Assembly (NCBI RefSeq): GCF_019038435.1
Contig: NZ_JAGPOX010000108.1
Location: 1-34,534 of the forward strand
Length of the DNA stretch: 34,534 nt
Direction of reading: 5' to 3'
Origin: Nocardia alni
GTDB taxonomy: Bacteria > Actinomycetota > Actinomycetes > Mycobacteriales > Mycobacteriaceae
Shown: positions 25,422-33,429 of the stretch, one piece after another
Position numbering within the stretch: the first letter of the stretch is position 1
Layout of the letters: the number at the start of each line of letters is the position of its first letter
Made by a program: the position numbers and the translations under genes
Notes under the pieces: generated by a model
Told to the model about the DNA's origin: nothing
The model's database searches: none
What the model saw: the letters and a program-made list of their open reading frames with translations, nothing else

Positions 25422-25641
25422 TGGTATTGCCTTTCGGAATTGCCTAGGCGCTCCCGGCGATACCTACATCGCTCACCCGACCGCGCACACGAGTGGGAGC
25501 ACCCACCTGGTCACAACGTTCACGGGTCTCACCTCCTCGCATCTCTGCCACGGTCCCCCGCACCGTATCAGCGCCCACGGTCCCTCCGCTACGCATTTAT
25601 CCCCGAGCGCGCCGAACCCTCGATCGAGTACGGTGGCGAAG

Positions 25642-26535
25642 GTGGACGAGACTCGAAATGACAAGACACCCCGCGCTTTTCGGTTCGCCGTCGGCCTGCA
25701 CGGAAGCTCGCGCAAGGAGTGGCGAGACAAGGCGAAGCAGGCCGAGGATCTGGGGTTCGACGTGGTCCAGGTGGCCGACCATCTGGGGATGACCTCACCG
25801 TTCCCGACGCTCGTCACCATGGCGGAGGCGACGAGCAGGGTGCGCGTCGGCACCATGGTGTTGAACGCGGGCTTCTACCGGCCCGCCCTGCTGGCTCGTG
25901 ACGTCGCCAGCGTGGACCAGCTCACCGACGGGCGTTTCGAGTTCGGCCTGGGCGCCGGACCGGACTTCGCCAAGTCCGAATTCGAGCAGGCGGGACTGCC
26001 GTTCCCGAGCGGGGGTAAACGCATCGACTACCTGAGCGAGACCATCCAGGAGATCCGGACGCTGTTCGCCGACCATCATCAACCACCGGTGAGCCGCCGG
26101 ATTCCGGTGCTGGTGGCCGGAAGCGGCGATCGTCTGGTTCGCGTGGCCGCGCAATACGCCGACACCGTGGCACTGGCCGGGGCAGCCCACGGCGTCGAGG
26201 TCGATTCCGAGAAGGCGGGCTGGGCAGCCCTGGGCCGCCGCGTCGATTTCGTCCGCGAGGCCGCACCGGACCGCTTCGCCGATCTCGAACTGGGCCTGAT
26301 GCTGCAGACGGTCGCCGTCGAGGGCCACGGCGAAGCCGACCTGTCCTGGGCCCGCCGATTCAATCCGAACCTCTCGGACGAACAACTTGGCTACCTCCCC
26401 GGAATACTCATCGGCTCCGCCCGCACGATCGCCGACACCCTCGAGCACTACCGCGACGAATACTCCGTCACCCACTTCTCGGTCCCCGAACACAACCTGC
26501 CCGCCCTGGCAAAGGTGATCGAACACCTCCGCTGA
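25642..26535 (+). CDS. LLM-class F420-dependent oxidoreductase
   Basis: A luciferase-like (TIM barrel) flavin/F420 enzyme of about 297 residues. Features include FRFAVGLHGSSRKEWRDKAKQAEDLGFDVVQVADHLG at the N-terminus, the VRVGTMVLNAGFYRPALLARDVASVDQLTDGRFEFGLGAG segment that builds the cofactor pocket, and RIPVLVAGSGDRLVRVAAQYADTVAL. The general family uses reduced F420 (or FMN) to reduce or oxidise diverse small molecules; this member looks like the TIGR03621 type. F420 use is expected in actinobacteria but not proven here. Starts: GTG 25642, with TACGGT ending 7 nt before it, and GTG 25633 are both possible; the much longer open frame upstream is non-coding in character. Confidence 0.83.
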   Translation: MDETRNDKTPRAFRFAVGLHGSSRKEWRDKAKQAEDLGFDVVQVADHLGMTSPFPTLVTMAEATSRVRVGTMVLNAGFYRPALLARDVASVDQLTDGRFEFGLGAGPDFAKSEFEQAGLPFPSGGKRIDYLSETIQEIRTLFADHHQPPVSRRIPVLVAGSGDRLVRVAAQYADTVALAGAAHGVEVDSEKAGWAALGRRVDFVREAAPDRFADLELGLMLQTVAVEGHGEADLSWARRFNPNLSDEQLGYLPGILIGSARTIADTLEHYRDEYSVTHFSVPEHNLPALAKVIEHLR

Positions 26536-26784
26536 GCACCCGCGGCGATGCCCGGCCCCGGACATCGCCGCACCTCACCGGCGTCCCCGTACGCGGTCAC
26601 TGCGATGGACACCATCAAGTCGGTCGATGTGGCCGACGAGTCGCCGGGGCTGACCGAGTAGGCGGCTCGGCCCGGACGTAGCTACGCACTTCGGCCGCTG
26701 TTCCGCCCCCTCGACCGATGATCAACCGCCCGGCCTGCGGTGTTTCGCCCCGGAAACTGGCGGATCGGGCGGCACAATGTGCCG

Positions 26785-27714
26785 ATGCGGACATTTGCCC
26801 GATTGATGATGGCTGCCGTCACCGGCGTCCTGGTCGTGGTGAGCGGCCACACCGCTGCGGCGGCCCCTCTCGCGCACACTCAGTTCTCTCCGTTGTCGTC
26901 CTCGCCCGAGCCGCAGGGAGTGCAGGCTGCGGGGGCCGAGTTGGCCGATGGGGTCACCGGGGCGGTGCGGTGGTCGCGGCAGGCGAATACGCGGGCGCCG
27001 ATGGGGAGCATCACGAAGGTGATGACGGCGCTGGTGGTGATCAACGAGGGGAATCTCGATCGGCCCGTCACCGTGCCGGGCGGAATCATCGCCTACGACA
27101 ACAAATACGGCGCGAGCACGGCGAACCTGGTTCCCGGGGAGGTGCTGACCGCGCGACAGCTGTTGTACGCGCTGCTGCTGCCGTCCGGATGCGACGCCGC
27201 CTACACACTGGCCGATGCCTATGGACCGGGCCAAGGCGCCTTCATCGGCAAAATGAACGGGACCGCGGCTCGACTGGGCCTGCGGAATACCCATTTCACC
27301 GATCCGAGCGGACTACCCGCACCGGACGGTTACTCCACCTACTCCACCCCTGCGGACCTGGTGGCACTCGGACGGCACGCGATGGGTCTGCCGGTCTTCC
27401 GCGATATCGTCCGGCAGCCCACCTACCATGTGGCGCCCGGGCCGGCCAACCGCGATCACGTCTGGAACACCACCAATCGGCTGGTGCGCGACTACCCCGG
27501 CACCACGGGCATCAAAACCGGATCCACCGACGCCGCGGGCACCTGCCTGCTGTTCGAAGCGGTGCGTGCGGGAGTACCGCTGATCGGTGTCGTCCTGCAC
27601 AGTTCCCCCGACGACGACGGTGTCGCGGCGGCCGACGCCCAGCGCATGCTGACCTGGGGCTACGGACCGATCGTGGGCGCACTGCCGCTCAGCGCCCAAC
27701 TGATGCTCAGATAG
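26785..27714 (+). CDS. D-alanyl-D-alanine carboxypeptidase (peptidase S11, PBP5-like)
   Basis: A 309-residue exported serine enzyme that trims the terminal D-Ala from peptidoglycan stem peptides. The signal peptide is MRTFARLMMAAVTGVLVVVSGHTAAAA. The SxxK motif is S75-I-T-K78 within APMGSITKVMTALV, and K244-T-G opens the third motif IKTGSTDAAGTCLLF. The second motif, normally SxN, reads S134-G-C136 in LPSGCDAAY. At 309 residues it covers the catalytic domain only; the C-terminal beta-domain and membrane anchor of E. coli PBP5 are absent, as in several mycobacterial DacB-type enzymes. CACAAT 6 nt before the ATG could be the -10 of a leaderless transcript. It converges on the GH76 gene, with 4 nt between the stops. 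Confidence 0.87.
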   Translation: MRTFARLMMAAVTGVLVVVSGHTAAAAPLAHTQFSPLSSSPEPQGVQAAGAELADGVTGAVRWSRQANTRAPMGSITKVMTALVVINEGNLDRPVTVPGGIIAYDNKYGASTANLVPGEVLTARQLLYALLLPSGCDAAYTLADAYGPGQGAFIGKMNGTAARLGLRNTHFTDPSGLPAPDGYSTYSTPADLVALGRHAMGLPVFRDIVRQPTYHVAPGPANRDHVWNTTNRLVRDYPGTTGIKTGSTDAAGTCLLFEAVRAGVPLIGVVLHSSPDDDGVAAADAQRMLTWGYGPIVGALPLSAQLMLR

Positions 27715-27718
27715 ACCC

Positions 27719-28930
27719 TCAGTGCCCCGCGGTGGTGAGCCGCTGATCCGCTTCGAGCAGCATCCACGCACTCAGCTGCACCGACAGATCGCGGCTCAGG
27801 TTTCCCGAGGACGCGGCGGACGAGTCCATGAACGTGGAAAAGGCCGCCGGACTGTCCGGCACGACGACCTCGCGGGCCCAGTGCATACCGAATATCGGGA
27901 GGCCGTCGGCCTCGGCGCGGTGGTCCCACGCCGCCCGCGCGGAGGTGTGCACGATCGTCGCGGCGGTCGTGTCGTTCAGGGACAGCGCGGCCTCGACCAG
28001 GTACCTGGCCAGGATGCCCATGAACAGCCCGGAGTCGTTCCCGGCGGCCCCGTTGATCACCCCTGCGTTCGTGAGCCTGTTCGCGGTCGCGGCGACGAGT
28101 TCCGCCGCGCGGTCGCGGTGGACCGGATCGCCGGTGCGCACCGCCAGCTCGGTTTCCAGCCCGATGGCCACGCCCTGGCAGTAGGTGAGCAGGGCCCGGT
28201 TCACCTGCCCGCCGGGCTCGTGGGCGCCGTCGTAAATCAGGCCGCTGCCGGGATCGCGCAATCGGTTGGTCAGAAAATCGGCGAGTTGCTCGGCACGGGT
28301 CAGCTCGCCCAGGCGCGCCATGGCGATTCCGGTCGGACCGATCGCGGAGGTGGAGTAGTAATCGTTGCCGATCCGCCAGGGCACCGCACCGACGACCGGA
28401 TTCCAGCCGTGGATCAAGGCGTCCCGCAGCTTTCCGACCGCGTCACCGAACCGGACACCGAGCAGCCGCTCGGCGCGTTCGAGCGCCAGTACCAGCCACG
28501 ACATATCGTCGCAGTACCCGTTGGTCCAGCCGGTGAGATTACGAGTCAGGATTCCGTGCGCGACGTCGACGACCCGGTCGATACGTTCCGGGGTGCGAAC
28601 ACGGCACGCGGCGTCCACCGCACAGTCGAGAAGGTGCGCCTGCCACCAGTAACACCATCGCCCCAGCAACAGACGGTCCCACAGCGACGACGGCCAGACC
28701 AGCGTGCCCAACTCCACCCCCGGCTGTCCCCAGAGCCTGCGCACATGCCGCCGAACGACCGCCCGTTCCGCCAGATCCGCCCGCGCCCCGGGTCCCCCGG
28801 GCCCCACCGATACCGACCGCGTGATCGGCGACGCCTGCGTCGGCTGCGTCGCAGCGGTCAGCGCGATCGACGAGCCCACCATGGCGAACAGCACTCGGCG
28901 CCGGTTGATCCCCGTGTTCGGGCGATCCAT
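27719..28930 (-). CDS. exported glycoside hydrolase family 76 protein (alpha-1,6-mannanase-like)
   Basis: A 403-residue exported protein with a likely twin-arginine signal, NRRRVLFAMVGSSIALTAA. The mature part reads as an (alpha/alpha)6 barrel and has the GH76 catalytic Asp pair in GYCDDMSWLVLALERA (D141, D142). Other family-like pieces are RWCYWWQAHLLDCAVDA, WKIG-like PWRIGNDYYSTSAIGP, GLIYDGA, ALLTYCQGVAIGLETEL and KGIF-like NDSGLFMGILARY. GH76 enzymes cut or transfer alpha-1,6-mannan chains. In this group of bacteria the backbone of lipomannan and PIMs is alpha-1,6-mannan, so a role in trimming these glycolipids is plausible. AAGGAG 9 nt before ATG 28930 decides the start; the frame continues upstream to 28987 without use. 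Confidence 0.8.
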   Translation of the reverse strand: MDRPNTGINRRRVLFAMVGSSIALTAATQPTQASPITRSVSVGPGGPGARADLAERAVVRRHVRRLWGQPGVELGTLVWPSSLWDRLLLGRWCYWWQAHLLDCAVDAACRVRTPERIDRVVDVAHGILTRNLTGWTNGYCDDMSWLVLALERAERLLGVRFGDAVGKLRDALIHGWNPVVGAVPWRIGNDYYSTSAIGPTGIAMARLGELTRAEQLADFLTNRLRDPGSGLIYDGAHEPGGQVNRALLTYCQGVAIGLETELAVRTGDPVHRDRAAELVAATANRLTNAGVINGAAGNDSGLFMGILARYLVEAALSLNDTTAATIVHTSARAAWDHRAEADGLPIFGMHWAREVVVPDSPAAFSTFMDSSAASSGNLSRDLSVQLSAWMLLEADQRLTTAGH

Positions 28931-28994
28931 CCGCTCGAACTCCTTGTCCTGAAAACGATCACCAGAGCCGTAAATCGCGCAGGTCAACTCTATC

Positions 28995-29025
28995 TTGCGA
29001 CGCCTGCACGGAGTCGGCGTCGCAA
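28995..29025. repeat. perfect hairpin in the GH76 / SnoaL divergent region
   Basis: TTGCGACGCC (28995-29004) and GGCGTCGCAA (29016-29025) are perfect 10-bp arms around an 11-nt loop, 65 nt upstream of the GH76 start. Between two divergent genes a terminator is unlikely; an operator or a leader hairpin of the GH76 mRNA is more plausible. Confidence 0.6.
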
Positions 29026-29085
29026 CGATGTTCGGCTCGGCGGAACAAACTGTTAAGCCAGTACGATGCCCCGTTGACGTTCACC

Positions 29086-29138
29086 GGAACATCGGTTCCA
29101 CACAAGATGTGAACCAGTCCGTATCGGTAGCCCGATAC
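29086..29138 (+). promoter_or_regulatory. tandem small hairpins upstream of the SnoaL-like gene
   Basis: GGAAC-atcg-GTTCC (29086-29099) and GTATCGG-tagc-CCGATAC (29121-29138) are two perfect hairpins with 4-nt loops; CACA/TGTG complementarity lies between them. They start about 110 nt before the ATG and could be operators or a structured leader. Confidence 0.45.
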
Positions 29139-29193
29139 TTGGGTGACAGCATGTGCCCGAGGTCGGGCGTCGCATCCTCGGAAAGGAAACTCC

Positions 29194-29574
29194 ATGCGTG
29201 ACGACGACGTGCGGGACGCTCTGCGGCGGCACTGGGCGGCCTCCGACGCCAATGACTTCGAGACCGAGCATCGGATATACCGAGACGATGCGGTTCTGGA
29301 GTATCCACAGTCCGGTGAACGCATCCGAGGCCGGCGCCACATCCAGGCGTCACGCGCCGCCCAGCCGAATGCGAAGCGCTTCACCGTGCGACGCATCCTC
29401 GGCGGCGGAGACCTGTGGATGAGCGAACTGGTCCTCACCTACGACGAGAAGCCGTCGTACGTGGTGAGCATCATGGAGTTCGAGGGTGTGGAAGTAGTCC
29501 GCGAAACGCAATACTTCGGCGACCCATTCGCCCCGGGGCCGTCCCGTGCTCAATGGGTTGAACCAATGGACTGA
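29194..29574 (+). CDS. SnoaL-like / NTF2-fold protein
   Basis: A 126-residue protein with the NTF2-like cone fold: VRDALRRHWAASDANDFETEHRIYRDDAVLEYPQSGERIRGR is the typical opening of SnoaL-like proteins, and ILGGGDLWMSELVLTYDEKPSYVVSIMEFEGVEVVRETQYFGDPF gives the closing sheet. Members are small ketocyclases, isomerases, dehydratases or binding proteins, so the activity is open. Candidate polar residues lining the pocket are the Asp/Glu in RDDAVLEYP. AAAGGA 6 nt upstream fixes the ATG. The protein ends four bases before the stop of the convergent membrane protein gene. It stands alone, with hairpins in its leader. Confidence 0.78.
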   Translation: MRDDDVRDALRRHWAASDANDFETEHRIYRDDAVLEYPQSGERIRGRRHIQASRAAQPNAKRFTVRRILGGGDLWMSELVLTYDEKPSYVVSIMEFEGVEVVRETQYFGDPFAPGPSRAQWVEPMD

Positions 29575-29578
29575 ACCC

Positions 29579-30241
29579 TTACCGGTACGTGATGCTCCTG
29601 GCACCCACCATGCGCACCGTGCTGAGGATCGGCAACCCGATCACCAGATGCTCGACGGCAGTGGTGACACCCACCCAGATGTCACTGGAGAGGACCAGGG
29701 GAATGATCACCGCCGCAGCGGTGAGAATTCCGACGATCCAGGTGAAGAACAGCCCCGGCGAGGGCGTGCCCAGAAGCAGCAGATACCACAGCACCCCGGC
29801 CAGCAGGGCGCAAAGGAAAGCCACCACCGCGAACCAGTACGCGTCCTGAGCCATCGGGTTCCACACACCGAGCTTGCCGGTCTGGGTCACCTTGGTAGCG
29901 ATGACCTGGATGATCCAGGCACACAGCCAGGCCGCGAGCGCGGAAACCACCGCCGCCGCGAGCACACCGCCGACGAACTTACCGAGGTCGACCTCCGGCC
30001 CCTGCCGCGGCGGCCGAGGCCGCCGATCCGGATAATCGGCCGGCGGCGGATACGCACCGTATCCCGGATCCCTGCCGTACCCGGGTTCTCTCCCGTATTC
30101 GGGATCACCATAACTCCCCGGCTGATAACCGGCTTCGTACCGTGCGGTGTACTGGTCGCGCGGATCCCCGTACTGATCGCGCGGATCTCTATGCTGGTCG
30201 CGCGGATCCCCGTACCGGTCGCGCGGCTCCCTGGGATACAA
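29579..30241 (-). CDS. four-helix membrane protein with N-terminal PRDxYGD heptad repeats
   Basis: A 220-residue protein. The first part is cytosolic and repetitive: four heptads of the form PRDRYGD, PRDQHRD, PRDQYGD and PRDQYTA, then a Tyr/Gly/Pro/Asp-rich stretch (YGREPGYGRDPGYG) and PPRQGPEVDLGKF. Four membrane helices follow, near VGGVLAAAVVSALAAWLCAW, YWFAVVAFLCALLAGVLWYLLLL, LFFTWIVGILTAAAVIIPLVL and TTAVEHLVIGLPILSTVRM. I choose the TTG at 30241 as the start because GGAGGTGATC, a full-length match to the 16S anti-Shine-Dalgarno, lies just upstream; the open frame to 30313 is unlikely. Such Tyr-rich repeats occur in cytoskeleton- or envelope-associated proteins, but no function is known to me. 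Confidence 0.72.
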   Translation of the reverse strand: MYPREPRDRYGDPRDQHRDPRDQYGDPRDQYTARYEAGYQPGSYGDPEYGREPGYGRDPGYGAYPPPADYPDRRPRPPRQGPEVDLGKFVGGVLAAAVVSALAAWLCAWIIQVIATKVTQTGKLGVWNPMAQDAYWFAVVAFLCALLAGVLWYLLLLGTPSPGLFFTWIVGILTAAAVIIPLVLSSDIWVGVTTAVEHLVIGLPILSTVRMVGARSITYR

Positions 30242-30391
30242 CCGCCGATCACCTCCGTTGAAAGCATGCGTGTACGTCGAGTCTAGGTCCCGACGCCCCA
30301 GGCCGCTGCCCACTTCGCCGGACCCGCCTCAACGCCCGATACCAGCAGCCAATTGGCGAACGAGCTGGTGCGCTACTGCTTTCCCCAATCC

Positions 30392-31471
30392 CTACACATT
30401 GAAACGGAACTCGACGACGTCGCCGTCGCTCATGACGTAATCCTTGCCCTCCATGCGGACCTTGCCCGCGGCCTTGGCGGCGGCCATCGAACCTGCCGCG
30501 ATCAGGTCGGTGTAGGCGACGATTTCGGCCTTGATGAAGCCGCGTTCGAAGTCGGTGTGGATTACGCCGGCGGCCTTGGGGGCGGTGTCGCCCTGGTGGA
30601 TTGTCCAGGCCCGGGCCTCTTTCGGGCCTGCGGTGAGGTAGGTCTGGAGGCCTAGGGTGTGGAAGCCGGCTCGGGCCAGGGCGTGCAGGCCCGGTTCGGT
30701 TTGGCCGATGGATTCCAGGAGTTCCATGGCGGATTCGGTGTCCAGTTCCAGGAGTTCGGATTCGACCTTGGCGTCCAGGAAGACCGCATCCGCCGGGGCC
30801 ACTGCGGCTTTCAGTTCCGCGAGTTTGGCCTCGTCGGTCAGGACCGACTCGTCGGCGTTGAAGACGTAGAGGAACGGTTTGACTGTCAGCAGCGAAAGTT
30901 CTTTCAGTAGTTCGCTGTCCACCTTCGCGCCGGCGGAGAACAGGGTGGTTCCGCCGTTGAGGAGTTCCTGCGCGGCCTTGGCGGCGTCGGCGACCGGCTT
31001 GCGGTCCTTCTTGACCTTGGCCTCTTTCTCGAGGCGCGGGACCGCCTTCTCCAGGGTCTGCAGGTCGGCCAGGATCAACTCGGTCTCGATCACCTCGATG
31101 TCGGCGCTCGGATCCACCTTGCCGTCGACGTGCACCACGTCGTCGTCGGCGAATACCCGCACCACCTGACAGATCGCGTCGGCCTCGCGGATGTTGGCCA
31201 GGAATTTATTGCCGAGCCCGGCGCCCTCGGAGGCGCCCTTCACGATCCCGGCGATGTCCACGAACGAGACGGTCGCGGGCACGATCCGGTCGGAGTGGAA
31301 CAGCTCTGCCAGCGTGTCGAGTCTCGGGTCCGGCAGCGGAACCACGCCGACGTTCGGCTCGATGGTGGCGAACGGGTAGTTCGCGGCCAGCACGTCGTTC
31401 TTGGTCAGCGCGTTGAACAACGTCGACTTTCCGACGTTGGGCAGGCCGACGATTCCGAGGGTGAGACTCAC
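30392..31471 (-). CDS. ychF: redox-regulated ribosome-binding ATPase YchF
   Basis: An Obg-related P-loop protein of 359 residues, the normal length, that prefers ATP. G1 is GLPNVGKST (residues 9-17), with the second region NYPFATIEPNVGVVPLPDPRLD, G3-like VDIAGIVKGASEGAGLGNKFLANIREADAICQVVR, and the coiled-coil insert (LQTLEKAVPRLEKEAKVKKDRKP). The C-terminal TGS domain ends with AGVIHTDFERGFIKAEIVAYTDL...GKDYVMSDGDVVEFRFNV. YchF binds the 70S ribosome and 50S subunits and affects oxidative stress response and translation fidelity. The GTG start lacks a Shine-Dalgarno, but TAAACT (31486-31481) ends 9 nt upstream, so the transcript is leaderless or nearly so. Neighbours give no special context. 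Confidence 0.95.
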   Translation of the reverse strand: MSLTLGIVGLPNVGKSTLFNALTKNDVLAANYPFATIEPNVGVVPLPDPRLDTLAELFHSDRIVPATVSFVDIAGIVKGASEGAGLGNKFLANIREADAICQVVRVFADDDVVHVDGKVDPSADIEVIETELILADLQTLEKAVPRLEKEAKVKKDRKPVADAAKAAQELLNGGTTLFSAGAKVDSELLKELSLLTVKPFLYVFNADESVLTDEAKLAELKAAVAPADAVFLDAKVESELLELDTESAMELLESIGQTEPGLHALARAGFHTLGLQTYLTAGPKEARAWTIHQGDTAPKAAGVIHTDFERGFIKAEIVAYTDLIAAGSMAAAKAAGKVRMEGKDYVMSDGDVVEFRFNV

Positions 31472-31540
31472 GAGAAGAAGAGTTTACGCGGCGGACCCGC
31501 TCCCTGTTGCCCCAGGCCACGCCCGCCGCGACAGCACAGG

Positions 31541-32014
31541 TCAGGACTCGGTGCCGACCCGGGCTCGCAGCCCCTCGGCGAATACGCGCGCCGCCTCCAG
31601 ATCACCCGCGCTCGGCCGCCCCTTGCGAATCCCGCCGACGAGTTTGAAGGGCAGATAGGTATCGAAGGCCCGGCACGAGAACGCATCGGCCACCGCGAAC
31701 CCCTTCTGCTCCAGCAGCCCGGTCAGGGGGCGGGAGAACTTCTGGAACCCCGCATCCGGAAAACCACTGGTCGCGAACACGAACGCCGACCGCCGCGGTT
31801 CCACCGGAAGGGCTCGGACGAATTCGCGCAGCCGCGCGTGGAAGGACCCCAGGAAAATCCCCGAACCGAATCCGACCAGGTCACACTCGGAAAGCTCGGC
31901 CGGATCGAGCTGTTCTGGAGCGACCACCCGAGCCTGCAGGACCCGCCCCATCACCTCGGCGACGCGCTGCGTGTTGCCGTGAGACACCGACGTGCACACG
32001 ATCATCGTCTTCAC
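31541..32014 (-). CDS. flavodoxin-like protein
   Basis: A 157-residue FMN-binding-type protein. The phosphate-binding loop reads CTSVSHGNTQRVAE in residues 7-20, equivalent to the T/SxTGNT loop of flavodoxins and menaquinone-dependent protoporphyrinogen oxidase HemG. Two aromatic flavin-stacking regions follow: GSGIFLGSFHARLREFV and FATSGFPDAGFQKF. The tail LPFKLVGGIRKGRPSAGDLEAARVFAEGLRARVG is typical of this small family. It should carry electrons in the cytosol. GAGGAGGA 7 nt upstream fixes the GTG start at 32014. It is on the same strand as, and about 150 nt downstream of, the FAD oxidoreductase gene, so a shared electron-transfer role is possible but unproven. Confidence 0.8.
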   Translation of the reverse strand: MKTMIVCTSVSHGNTQRVAEVMGRVLQARVVAPEQLDPAELSECDLVGFGSGIFLGSFHARLREFVRALPVEPRRSAFVFATSGFPDAGFQKFSRPLTGLLEQKGFAVADAFSCRAFDTYLPFKLVGGIRKGRPSAGDLEAARVFAEGLRARVGTES

Positions 32015-32161
32015 CGGGATTCCTCCTCGTCACGTGTTCGATCCGTCCCTACGGCAGACGCCGCCCGTGCGTCGAGCGTGACATACGAACGATATGTTCA
32101 TGATCACGAAGCGCTCCTCGCGACGGGCGGCGATCGCATCCGGCGACGTCGCGGCGCGACG

Positions 32162-33346
32162 TCACGCGGTCAGCGTGGCGACCTTCCCGGGCGCGGCGAG
32201 ATGGCGACGACGACCCGGAATCATCAAGGTGGGGTGAGCGACCACCCAGGCCGCACCCCGGCAGATGATCTCCTTGACGCGGGCGGCCAACGGGCCCTTG
32301 ATGATCGACGGACGCGCTCGGTCGTCGGGTGTGACGAACTGGACGATGCCGTCGCGACGGCCGAGGCTGATGCACTGAAGGTGGTAGCCGATCGTGGACT
32401 CCGGGAGTGCGCGGCCGGTCAGCTGCGCGATGATGGCGTCGGCAGCCCGCTGGCCCATGGGTTCGCCTGATGCGCAAGACATCCGCAGCGGTTTTCCGCC
32501 CGCGCCCTCGGCCAGCGCCGCGTCGCCGATGGCGTACACGTCCGGGTGAGAGACCGAACGCATGGCGCCGTCGACCACGATCCGGCCCGTCGCGCCGACC
32601 TCGAGCGTGCTCGCAGCGGCTATGTGATGAACGCCGAAACCGTTCGCCCACACTGTAATTCCTGCCGGAATCGTCTCACCGGCGGTGGTCGTCACGCCGG
32701 TCGCGTCGACCCTCGTGACATCGACGGACTCATGGACCGCGATACCGAGCCGTTCGAAGACCTCGCGCAGGTGCTGCCGAGCCTTGTCGCTGAGCCAGTC
32801 GCCGAAGGCTCCGCGAGTAGCGATCGAGACTCGCAGATCCGGTCGAGACTCGGCGATTTCGGCGCTCGCCTCGATTCCGGTCAATCCCCCACCGACGATC
32901 AGCACGGTCCCGCCCGGCTCGAGATCGCCGAGACGCTCGCGCAACCGCAGCGCGGACTGCCTGCCCGCGATGTCGACGGCATGCTCGGCGCCACCGCGTA
33001 CACCATGGTCCGCAGCGGTGCTGCCGAGCGCGTAAACGAGTGTGTCGTAGGAGATTTCACCGGGACCATGCTCGTCGAGGAGCATTACGATCCTGCGGTC
33101 CACATCGAGCGCCGTGACCCGTGCCCGGCGCACGTTCACGCCCGTTCCCGCGTAGATCTCCTGGAGTGGACGGTGTTTCAGCTCCTGCCCGGCCGCGAGC
33201 TGATGCAAGCGCACCCGCTCCACGAAATCGGGCTCGGCGTTGACGAGTGTGATCTCGGTATCGGCGGGATGCAGACGCCTGGCGAGGCGTCCGGCGGCGA
33301 GTCCGCCGCTGTACCCGGCCCCGAGGACGACGATGCGATGCTTCAT
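32162..33346 (-). CDS. FAD-dependent NAD(P)H oxidoreductase (type-II NADH-dehydrogenase-like)
   Basis: A 394-residue two-dinucleotide-fold flavoprotein. The FAD Rossmann motif is HRIVVLGAGYSGGLAAGRLAR at the N-terminus, the NAD(P) motif is VLIVGGGLTGIEASAEIAE, and the second FAD-binding motif is DVYAIGDAALAEG. The general layout is that of NDH-2 and related pyridine-nucleotide disulphide oxidoreductases without the redox-active CxxxxC pair. GGAGC plus AGGAA immediately upstream fix ATG 33346; the longer open frame crosses the sigma factor gene. It directly follows an ECF41-type sigma factor gene, the usual partner position for an ECF41-regulated oxidoreductase. The electron acceptor is unknown. 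Confidence 0.87.
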   Translation of the reverse strand: MKHRIVVLGAGYSGGLAAGRLARRLHPADTEITLVNAEPDFVERVRLHQLAAGQELKHRPLQEIYAGTGVNVRRARVTALDVDRRIVMLLDEHGPGEISYDTLVYALGSTAADHGVRGGAEHAVDIAGRQSALRLRERLGDLEPGGTVLIVGGGLTGIEASAEIAESRPDLRVSIATRGAFGDWLSDKARQHLREVFERLGIAVHESVDVTRVDATGVTTTAGETIPAGITVWANGFGVHHIAAASTLEVGATGRIVVDGAMRSVSHPDVYAIGDAALAEGAGGKPLRMSCASGEPMGQRAADAIIAQLTGRALPESTIGYHLQCISLGRRDGIVQFVTPDDRARPSIIKGPLAARVKEIICRGAAWVVAHPTLMIPGRRRHLAAPGKVATLTA

Positions 33347-33415
33347 TTCCTGCTCCTGTCCGCTGGTGTCGCTTCCTGAACCGGACGGCAGCCGAAAACC
33401 TGACACCTGCGGACA

Positions 33416-33429
33416 GTGACGTGCGTCAC
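33416..33429. repeat. palindrome over the sigma factor stop codon
   Basis: GTGACG-tg-CGTCAC is a palindrome with perfect 6-bp arms; it spans the TGA stop of the sigma factor gene. It may be a small operator for the oxidoreductase gene, whose start is 70 nt downstream on the minus strand. Confidence 0.4.

Noticed and set aside
26604..26660. Short frame MDTIKSVDVADESPGLTE ending in TAG between the LLM and carboxypeptidase genes
   Set aside because: Looks like the tail of some protein but is too short to assign, and has no ribosome site.
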